Shown piece by piece: positions 45,001 to 57,000 of a stretch of 59,324 nucleotides of DNA (position 1 is the stretch's first letter; each line of letters starts with the position of its first letter). Made by a program: the position numbers and the translations under genes. The notes under the pieces are model-generated. The model made no database searches. It saw only the letters and a list, made by a program, of their open reading frames with translations, and was not told where the DNA came from. The stretch covers positions 1 to 59,324 of IMG/VR virus record IMGVR_UViG_3300020442_000455; one strand, written 5' to 3'. The stretch is from a virus.

Positions 45001-48000
45001 TGCAGAAAGTGGGGCAGCAGCAGCATTAGCGACTGTAGCGCCATTGACTTCAACTGTAACTACAGCGTTATCGATGTAAATTCTAACTGCCGTATCTGGT
45101 GCAGAAGCACGCATGTCTAGGATAGTTACCTGACCTGTTAGAGATGCAGTCTCTGGATAGATCCAACATTCAGTGATGAAACCATTTGTACCGAATGCAA
45201 AATCGGAACTAGATGGAACAACAGCGTTACATCCAGCAGTTCCATCTAGTGTCAAGGAAGAAAGGCCGAACTTAGGACCAGTTGTGCCAAGAGTAGCAGT
45301 TCCCGCAAGAGTTACAGTATGATATTCTTCACCAGTTGCAGTACCACGACCAGTCTTTCCAAGATAGATGACCTTCTCACCAGCGTTATAACCAAGAACT
45401 TCTGCTTTTGCGTTCTCGGATCTAATAATTTGACCTGCGCTAAAGAATCCATCACCCTCAAAATCAGACAGTGCCAACTGTCTCAATTGTGCAGTTTCTC
45501 CTACAGCAAGAGGACCAGATTCATTGCCATATTCAAATCTGTAGTTGCGAATATTCTCTCCAGCTACTAGTGGATTGGTAGCATTGTTATATTCTAGAAC
45601 ATAGTTGTTTACAGATTCGCCTCCAGGGAAGTTAGAATCGAACGATACTAAGTTTGTAGCGAAGTCATTGATCTGGATTTGAGAATCTGCAACGTTATCC
45701 AAGACAACGTTTGGATATGTTGCGTTGGAGATTCTATTGAACAGAAGACCGAAGAATGTAGAACCTTCGGAAATAACAACTTCAGGAATAGATGTATTTG
45801 TAACTTCATCAGTATAGATGAAGGATCTTGTAATAAACGATACAACACCAGAAGAGAGTCCGACAATAATATCATACTGTGCAATCTCAAGAAGACCAGG
45901 TGTAGACTGATATGTACCTGTTGTCTTACTGATAGACAGATCTTGAGTAACCTCAACAACTGTGCTGTATACAGGACCACCTTCTTGCTGTTGTGCAGGT
46001 GCAGTACCAGACTGACCTCTAAGGACAGTCAGAATTGTTGATTCTGTAGTGGTTTGTACGTTACTAACCTCAAAAATCTCAGAACCAAACTGATACTTGA
46101 CTCCATTGACAAATGTACCAGCTGGTGGTGGTGCAGGTGCCTGTGTAGTAGAACCGTAAGAAATAACCTCAACGGTAGTAGAACCAGTACCAATAGTATA
46201 TCTTAGTTTAGCAATAGGAGATTGCTGACCAACAGATAGGTTGATTTCTTCAATTTTTGCCTTCTCACCACCCAAGTTGGTGATTGTTTCACCAAACGCA
46301 AACAGGTGATCGTTACTATCAGCACCATCCTTCAGTTGAGTAACGGTACTCAAGATACCTAGGAAACCAGTTGCAGATACAGAGAATGTCTCACCAACTT
46401 GATAACCAGCTTCTGTAGCAGTAGATTCTTGCAGACCACCATTAGTAGTCAACGCAGTATCTGCTAGACCATTCCAAATAACATCGATACTATTACCAGA
46501 GGTTCTAATGACAGTACCTCTCCAACCAGTAGTCAGACCAACAATAGTATTACCTAGAGTTGGGAAAATGCCAGAGACATTGCTGAAATCTAGTCTGTAT
46601 ACAGTAAGGAAGTCAATTTCGATATTTGCATAACGAACCATTGCTGCTGGTTGTGGTGGTTCAGCAAAGACAATGTTGCTACCCTGAATGCTAAAGGATG
46701 TTCCTGGGTTCTGTACAACACCATTCAGAACAATCATCATCTGGTCAGCAGATGCAGAGACACCTTCTTGGTTGACTGCTAGTGGGAACGAGATTCTCTC
46801 ACCATCAAACAAGTTGGAAATATCATCCAAACGCTGTACAGAAGATGTTAGAATGTTCTCTGAAGAGGTCAGTCTTCTTTGACGGAACAGAACTTCAGTA
46901 TTGTTATACTGAGTATAGATTGGTTCTACCAGAGCAAAGTTCTGGATGTTAGGTACAACTGTAGCATCAGACAAGTTGACAGACTTAGTAAGTTCAAAGT
47001 CAGTCTTTCTATTCTCAATAAGTGTCTGTTCACTGAGGTTCAGTTCACCGAACAGTTTGAAACCTGCAGGGTGGCAGTTAGTTGTAACCAGTTCTCTCCA
47101 GTTATCAATGGATACGGAAGATTGAACAACATAGGAGAACGACTGATAGAAGTAAGAATCCTGTACTTTCTGAATAATTTCGGATAGTTTACCAACATCA
47201 TCGACAAATTGACCAGTAGTTCTAGTAATAGAGTCAATGTCAAGAACACCACGAGCAGTAGATAGGTCTGCAATAATACCAGAAGACTTAGAGATCTTAC
47301 CAGTGATCTTTTCATTTAGTTCAAAGACTCCAGTATAATCTACAAGTTTGAGTAGTCTAGGTCCGACCAACCAACCATCGTTCTCAGAAACATAACCAAT
47401 CGCAGTTGGATTGTTTACATCTTCACCTTGATAAATTTCTTCTCCTGCTAGGAATTCGCCAGTACCAACATTTGCCTCTGCAGCACCACCGAAGGAATCG
47501 GTTAGCAGAATTTGACGACCAGAACCAGCATTCACAAAGGTTAGTGCATCACCAAGTTCTGCGTTATTAGAAGTAATAGCGAGTTTTAGTTGATCATCCT
47601 CTAGGGAGTTTGCACTACCAGTGATAGCATAGTATGTGGTAGAAGCATTCAGTGTGCCAGTTGCACCAGCAGCGATTGGGAATGCTGCCTCATCATCACC
47701 ATCATCTTGAGATTGAAGTTGTACTTGCGATCCGTTGGCAATACCATGTGGATATGAGAACTGCAGAAGACCCAAATCAAGGTTTACAACATAGTTGAAC
47801 GAGGACTTCAGAGAAACAACTGGTTCGGAAGAATAACCTGCTCCAGGATCTTTGACAAAGATCTGATCGATACGACCATTCTTGATAGTTGCCTCAGCAA
47901 TAGCACCTGCACCGCCACCACCTTCAATGATGACAGTAGGAGGTTGTGAATATCCAGAACCAGGATCTGTAACAGTAATGCTACGCAGAACACTAGTATT

Positions 48001-51000
48001 GATCAACTGAGCGTTGATTGGGAAAGTAATTTCAGGACGTAGAGTATAATCATGTGGATAGTCATAACCGAAGTTGTTGTTCTTCAGTTTCTTGATCTTA
48101 CCGACATTAGCACCTTTGGTGAAGATAGAAGCACCAGAACCAAAAGGAGGAATCTCTACTTCCAGTTGAGCACCAGAACCAGTCAAACCAGGACCGAGAA
48201 TATCTGGAATTGCTTCAATGTCAATAGTTGCTGTAGTATATCCCTTACCAGCACTGGTAATAATTACACTACTAATTTGACCTGGGATGGTTTCTCCTTC
48301 TGCATCCTCACCATCAGTAACCGTGATTTGTACAAGACCGCCGTCACCGTCACCTTGAATAGGTACGCTATAATAAACACCAACCTTATATTCAGTACCA
48401 GGTTCGACAATATTGACACGCTCAATCTTTCTACTAGAAATGATGTTGCTAACGATAGGTAGTTTCCTATAGAATCCACCAGGGTTGACAATACGAATGT
48501 TACCAATTTGTCCAACTACAGAAGTTGCAGATGTAGTATAAGAAGATTGATTGACATTTGCAGCACCTTCAGGTTCATTTGCTAGAGGGAACTTGATAAC
48601 ATCTGGCCCACGAGTAATTGTAGCACCAGCCAAGATACCAACTGTAAACTCACCAAGATAAGGAGAATCAACAACGTCGAGATAAGCGTTTTCATTTACA
48701 GGAGAGTTAGCTCCAATTCTAGATGGATCGAAGTAGTAAGAGATGTTTGTAATCTCAGGTTGAGTAACTCTGAATGCTACCGTAGCACCAGTTCCTCCAG
48801 GAAGACCAGTTCTTAGAATAGAGTTGAATGAATACTCTAGTTTGTTCAGGTTATCCTTGGAGAAGGATAAGAAGTATCCATTCATTGAAGTATGACTTAC
48901 ATCAAACTCATACTGGTGACCATAATACATTTTGATGACTGGAGACTTAGCATAAACCTCAACAGCGCCATAGTTACTGTCAGCAGGATTAGATTGAGCG
49001 ACAGCAGGTAGTTTGTATACAAATTCTTTAGTGCCAATAACTCTATCGACTGGGAAAGAACCATCATACTCATCAATCTGTACAGAATTCACTGTTCTGC
49101 TTGGGTTACCTTCCACAAACAGCATGTCTCCAGCAGACAGATAATGTCTGTTGCTAGTAACAACATATACATCATCAGTTCTAATGGCAGCTGTTGGTTT
49201 GATAACCTTCTCAAGAGTACAGAACAAGGTTGCTTTAGTTACACCAGTGATACCACTAATAGTAATATCAGTCAGAGAAGTATTGTTATATGCAATAGGA
49301 AGAACCGTTCCAGTTAGAGGAGGTGTTGCAGGAACTTCAGGAATAGAAATAACAGAACCCTTTACATATGCTGCGGATCCAGACACCTCATCAATTCTTA
49401 GAGAATAATAAGGAATTGCTGCTTCGCCAGTAGATACGTTATAGAATCTAGCAAATTGGTCAAGTGTACCACCAGAGTAAGATACTGTAGACATATCAAA
49501 CTGGAATGTACCAGGGGTTGATGCGGTTACCTGTGGGAACTCAAATTGTTTGATTTGATTGACATCATTAGGTACAGGACCAGTGATATCAAGACCTTCC
49601 TCATCAAACTGAGTTGTAGAAAGTTCATAGTTGCCTGCAAGATCATCCGACCAATCGTTATTATTGATCGCAACATATACCCAGTTGTTTGGTTTGTCTA
49701 CACTAACAATATAAGCACTATTGATAAATGTACCAGCAGTTAGATTGTTATTGACTAGAGTAGAACGATTTCTCAATTCTAGTTTGGTCTTAGCAGTAAA
49801 ATCTGCAGGTTGATTTAGAGACAGACGTAGAATATTGTCAATCTTGACAGTATTTTGCTGTTTGATGAAGAACTTACCAAGGACAGATGCAGTTACCTTG
49901 ACTTTAGCAGATCCTGGTGCTGGAACAGTTGCAGTTCTAGAAGACCAGATATCATTAGCATATGTGGATGCAAATCCATCAAGAAGATTAGTTACGTTGG
50001 AATTATCGAAATCTAGTAGTTGTAAACCACTAGAACCAAGTGTCCAGTTACCAAGAGATACTGAAGTTAGTGAAGTTGGTATAGTAAACGAAGTGGTTGC
50101 AGTTCTAGTAAACTCAAATCCACTGAAATTGGAACCTAGGTTTGGATGCTGACCAAGACGGGCAGAATCATTGTTTTTATCAATCTTGAGTTGAACGCCG
50201 ATATAAGGGATATCATCATTCTTATAAAGATATGTTCCTCTGGTAGTTGCATTACCCAACCAGTTGAGATCAGTAAATGCATAGTTCTCAGATGTAGACG
50301 ATCCTAGATCGCTAGGCATCGTGAAACTAGTAATTGATCTGTTTCTTAGTTTGATGTAGTTGTAAGAACCACTAAATTGTAGAGTAGCTTCAAATACACC
50401 AGAAGAAGCAATACCAGGAACGTTACCAAAGTAGAGGTTTCTATTAGCATTAGAGACATTAGTAGTGTTACCAGTGATGGACTCAGTGCCATTGAAGAAT
50501 ACTTTGAAGTTATCGCCAGTTCTAACAAGTGCAACATGATGCCATCTATCTTCAAGGAACTGTGCAGCAGGACCTGTCAGAGGAGATACACTATTCAGTG
50601 CCTGAGTGTTATTTGCAGCATACAACTCAAGTCTCTTAGTGCTCTGATCAATCATGAGCATGATGCCGCCATTTAGTTCAGCACCCTCAGTAATCGCAAC
50701 TAGAACATGATTTGTCTGACTATTGTTAGTAGATCTAGCAGAAGGTAGGAATGCAAAGAACTCTAGAGTGAAATCTTTACCATCACCAAATGCATCCTGT
50801 AGAGCATAGGTAGAGTTATCCCAAAGAAGATATGTTGGAGCGTAGGAACCAGAACCGCTAGATTCTTTTCCATACAGTTTCAATCTATTAGAATTGACTG
50901 CACCAGAGGTATTTGTCTGAGTTAGTGTAGGAGTATCAGTTGTAGATGCTGTAAAGGTATCACTTCTATCAACAATTGGGTTTGCAGCAGAATCAACAAA

Positions 51001-54000
51001 CTCAAGAACAAATTCATTTCTATTCCAGAAGGATTGACCAGAAATGTATACATCACCAGAATTATCAACTGCACCAGCAAACGCAGCAACGCCATCAGCA
51101 CCAGATGCCATGACATTCTTACTATGCTTAGTAATCTTACCATCATAACCAAACTTATAAACATCTACACGCTTACCTTCTGGTTTATCAATAGTTACTA
51201 GAACATTACACTCACCGAAGATATCAACACCCAATCCAGTGATAGATGCAATTGTAGTGGACGTAATATCAATAATTGGATGTCTGTAGTTCCAAATCTC
51301 AGTAGCGTCGATATCAAACTTCGCCAACCAAATAGCATTGACGTATTGTTGTGTTTTGTCATATAGACCAGCAGTTACAACAAATTCATCAAATTCATTG
51401 AGAGAGAATGATAGATCTTTGAACCAGTTTGCAACATGAGTGTATTCCTTAGTCCAAACCGAAGTAATACCGAATGCTTCAACCTCAAACTTAGCAATAG
51501 CAAATGTAGTATCAGTGGAAGATGCATTAGGAGCAATTTCCATCAAAGCGTAGATAAACTGATCTTTTACGATGATATCTACTACTCTCTCAGTTTTATC
51601 GGTAGAAGACAGTTTTCTCTTGGTGACAAACTCACCAGTATCACTCATCAGAGCAATATAAGCATCATCTGGGTATGCAGAGTTAGTATTAGTATAACCA
51701 CCAATTACAAAGCGGTTATCGCTGTATTGTACAATTTTATTGACATAATCAGCACGAGTAGCACCAGAGATACCACCAATACCCTTCTGGAATCCTAGAG
51801 ACGCAGAAAGACCGTCTGCTGCCTCATCAAAACGGCAGAAGATGATATCTGGGTTGTACAGGTTCTGAATAGTTGCATTTGGCGTAGTTTCGCCTACAAC
51901 ATAGATTCTGTTGTTGTAATATGCAAGACTCTTGAATGTGCAGGACTTTACACCACCAGAAGCAGGAGAACTGGATGAATATGTCTTCTCCCATTGCTTG
52001 GCACCAGTTGCAGACATCTTAGCAACAAAACCACAAGTTTCGCCAGAAGCATTTAGAGTCTCACCACAAATATAGGTAACTTTGCTGTCTGTGACTAGAG
52101 TATCATTGATTCTTGCCCATTTTTGATTATCAATAGACGTAATGTAATAATCAGTCTTCTTGAGAATCTGTGGATGAGAAACGATGATTCTAGGATCACT
52201 AGTAAAATTAGAACCAGAGTTCAGAATATTGAATTCGTTGATAGCACCTGTTGTAGGGTTGATTACAGGTTGAATGACAGCAGAATTGCCATCACCGTCA
52301 ATTTGAACCTCAATAGGTACATCATCGTTGTATCCAGTACCAGTTTGAGTGACAGTTAGTCTTTCAATACCATCAACGACACGAACTTTGAGTCTCTTAT
52401 TAGAATCGTCTAGTTGTGCATTATATCCTACTTGGACCTTATCGCCAATATTGATTTCATGTGGGTCAGCAGTTGTGATAACACCATAAGGAGTATCATT
52501 GATAGTTTCAAAGTTATATGATGAGATAGTCTTACCACGGATAGTAGAAACAACCGCAGATGCTCCAGAACCATCAGTATCAGTATTATCAAAGATCAAT
52601 CTATCATTGACCTGATAGTTAGCACCAGGGTTTTCAACAATAAAACCAGTTACCTTAGCATCTTCAAATTTAGTTGTAGTTTCAACTTCAATATCAACTC
52701 TAGAGTCAATACTGACTTTAGGGAAGTAATCAAACAGTTCTAGTTTAGATTCTTCTAGAATCTGATTAGGTTCTGTAATTTCAGTACCACTGATAACACC
52801 ATCACCATTATCATCCATTGGTTCAAACAACAGTTGAAGTCCATCTTCAGTGGTCAGACTGTCAGTTTCAACGTTTGGAGAACGCTCAACATCAATATCA
52901 ACATTCTCGTATGGATCACGGAATCTAATAACACCTTCTGGAATGTTTTGCTGTACAGCATCTCTATTCAAGTTCCAAGTATCAACAATAGAGTTGTACG
53001 ATGGTCCTAGAATATATGGGAATTGTGGAATACCATTTTCAGATGCATCAATAGTAACAAAATATGCGTAAGTGCCATCTGGATACTCAGGTGTCTTACA
53101 GAAACGACCATTGTACTGGTCAAGATCCCCAAGACCAAAAACATATTCGTAGTCTTCAATAAACTGACCTGCCGCATTTACTGCAAGTGGAGGTCCAGAT
53201 GTACGAACTGGGTCTGTGTTAGTAAGAGAGTTATATACCAGTTCACTCTTCAGTCTGTAACTTGTAACAACACGTTGGATCTCAGAACCCTGGTCAGTAG
53301 GATCATCATAACCATATGGACCATAAATTGGGTTACCATCAAATGCCCAACCAATAATAGGAGAGTGTTCTACATTTTCGCTTTCAGTTAGAGCACCAAC
53401 AGCACTAGAAATGATATTATCACCAAGAACGTATCTTAGACGTTGTGGGTTGGATAGATGACCATATTCACCACCATACTGATTATTATATCCAGAGAAC
53501 ACGCCACCATTAGCTGCATCAGTTTCTGCAGTCTCTCTAAGGTTATAAGTCCACTGGAATACTTCAGAATCAAATTCAGCACCTTCACCAACAGATACTA
53601 GGTCAATAGTTGTAGTACCTTGAGTGTAAGCAATACCTTTGTTTAGAATTTGGATACTAGTAACACGACCAGCATTTTCACCGTCAGTATCGATAACAGC
53701 ACGAGCTACAGCACCGAAACCAGAACCACCAATGATAACATTAGGTGCTGTGGTGTAACCTTGACCAGCATTGATAACAGCAATGGAGATGATACGACCA
53801 TTGTTGACAATTGCCTGTGCAACAGCACCTGTACCAGAACTTAGGGTGATAATTGGTTTAGATGTATAATCTTGACCACCATTAGATACGTTGACCTGTT
53901 TGATAGGACCACGAACCTTCGCCTCAGCAGTAGCACCAGATCCACCGCCACCAGAAATGGTGATAACAGGTCTAGAGGTATATCCTGTACCAGGAGAGGT

Positions 54001-57000
54001 AACCAGGATCTGCGATACTCTACCTTGAGTAACAATAGCAGTTGCAGCAGCGCCAACACCACCACCACCGACAATAGAAACTAGAGGAACTTTTGTATAA
54101 CCACTACCTTGATCGATAACTTCGATCTCAGTCAAAGAACCGTCAATAACAACTTTTGCTTTTGCATCAGTACCACTCTGCCCTGCAACAGTGCTAATTG
54201 TCATCACAGGAGGATTATCAGCATCATAATCAGAACCTGCTTTAGTTACACTAATAGAGGTAACTGGACCATAAGTCATCTTCTCCGTAGACTTATAAGA
54301 CCAAACTGAGACACCGTTTACAAATGTACCTACAGGACCAGGACTAATATTAGTCTTAGTCGAAATAGTCTCAACATTCAGAGGGAATCTATTGAGTTTT
54401 CTCTGGTTACCAGGAATCAGTGCAGAAGCACCGAAAGGACCGATATTATAGTTTGGTAGACCAGTAGATGCAATATAAACGTAATTGTCGTTGAAGAACG
54501 TGTTTTGAATATTGGTAGTGTAATACTTGATCTGATTGAAGATGTTCTCTTCATCTGACTTACCCTTGTTTAGGTCAATCGATGCAAGAATTGTACCCTG
54601 AGGTGGAATATTACCAGTATCAGTTAGAGTTTCGTATTGGAACTCTTTCTTATTAGTTTTGTTGATTGCAATGACTTGGAACTGACCATTGTAGACAACT
54701 GGGTTTGCACCATAGATGGTAACATTGTCACCAACCAACAAACCATGATCTACATCAGTATATGCAGTAGCAACTCTAGAATCACCTTGAATGCTAGTGA
54801 TACCAACGAGTTTCTTGACGTTATAGACCCAGGAGTCTAGTTGTGGACGCTCTCCAGTAGAACCTAACTTAGATACGGTGAGTTTGTCACCAGACAGATA
54901 GTAAGACCCAGTATCTGTGAGTACAGTAGAACCTGCTTCAGCAATACCCAGAATCTCAAGTTGTACTTCGTTTGGTGTTCCTTTGTTTGCATATAGTTGG
55001 AAATTCGACTTGACTTGTGTGCCAGCATCCCAATCTTCGACAACACCATTCACAGAACGAGTACATTCGATGAACTGGTTCAGAGACTTCTCTTTATAAC
55101 GAATGAGTTCGTTACCAACGATAATTTCACCGTTTCTCTCTGGCCAACCGACTGTGGAGTCTACAGTAATGATACCATCAGTTGCATTGATTGCTTCAAC
55201 CAGCAATGTTTTGTAAGGAATGGAGAACTTGCCACCAATCGTTTCTGGAGCAAGAATCAACTCATAAATCGTATATTCAGAAGTCTGGATGGTCAAATAG
55301 TTTTCAACCAGTGCCTGTGCATACTTTACAGTACCGTCAACAGGATCTGCTTCTTGAATAACCAAAGAATCTCGTAGATCTTCTGGACTACCGTTCAGAA
55401 TGATAGTACGAACAATAGTATCAACCGACCAGGTAGCATCTGATGGTTTGATGATTTGTTCTCTAGGATATTCAACATCTACCTGCTCACCATACAAAAT
55501 TTTGAATAGGTATGCAATCGCTTGAGATGTACCCTTACTTTGGTAAAAATCGCGAATATTTTTGATGACATTGTTGACATCAATCTTAGCAAAGTCCAAA
55601 TATGGCAGATCAGGCATAAACTGATCCACGAACTTGGTAAGCATCTTCTTGAGGAAGAGACCATCAAGACAATCTGCTTTAGATGCTTCATCTACAGTAT
55701 GTGCTACTGCAGTGCTAGATTGTCTAAATTTTAGGTTGCCGAGACTATCAAATCCTATCGGACCCGCAACACCCCTTGCACAACCTTCAAACTGCGACTT
55801 AGAAAAGTCTCTACCTGATTCAATAATTTCAAAACCAGTAATACCACTAAAACTAATTTCAACAGAAGCTTTAGCTTCAGGAGGTCGCTGAATATAGACA
55901 GTCGGTGGGTTAGCTGCGTCATACCCCGAACCAAAGTTGGTGATATTGATGTCAGTGATCTCACCATTGAAAATGGACGCTGTTGCAGTTGCACCTGCAC
56001 CTCCGATAGAATTTCCAGCACCATCCTTGCGATTATCAACGATATAGATTGATGGTACGTCTACAAATCCGACACCACCACTCAAAATGTCAATTGCAAT
56101 GACGCGACCCAGGTTGTCCACACGGACTTCCAGAATTTGTGCTTGTGTTGGGTCAATTATAGCAATTCTAGGAGCAACTAGATATCCTCTGCCAGGATTG
56201 TTTACAGTTACACTGTTTACCTTACCATCAGAGTCAATAGTTGTTGTAATCTGCGCCTGAATAGGATCAGGACCCGTAGGTTCGTCAACATAGACGATAG
56301 GTGCTACGGAATATCCTTGACCAGGTGTTAGAAGACTTACGCTGCCAGGTACAATTTCTCCACTAGAAACAGTACAGGTAGAAATAGTTGCGCCGCCTGG
56401 GTCAATGAAAGAGACTCTAGGAGTTACAGTATAGTTAGATCCAGATGACAATAGATCTAGAGCAGTAACAGATCCGTCTTCTACAGTTGCTTTGATTTTT
56501 GCTGTAGTGCCAGATTCGGAATCTTCTACAACAACTGTAGGTGGATTGGTGCTAGAATAACCTCTACCACCATCAAGTAGTCTCATTTTACTGACACCAC
56601 TGACAGAAGCTACCGCAGTAGCGCCAAATCCGCCGCCACCACCAATAGTAACTTTTGGTGGGTTTTGAATTCTATATCCAGATCCAGCGTCCTTGACAAG
56701 GATACGACTTACTTGACCGTTGTCAATTTCAGTAATTGCTGCAGCACCACTACCAAAAGAAGGGATTGGCGCTTCTAGAGATAGAATATGGCAAGTATCA
56801 TACTCTGGTGGCGCATTTTTGAAAATAATTGTGCTCTCGTAGATCGAATAATCTACATTTGGCGTCAAAAGACGGTTTTCTTGAATAACAAGAGTGTATT
56901 CTGTGATAACAGGACGATATGGTACAGGGGTAGTATTGCCATTAGTCCGTGATAGCGCAAATTCTCTGTTAGCGCCATTGAATTGAGCTTGGATACTATC

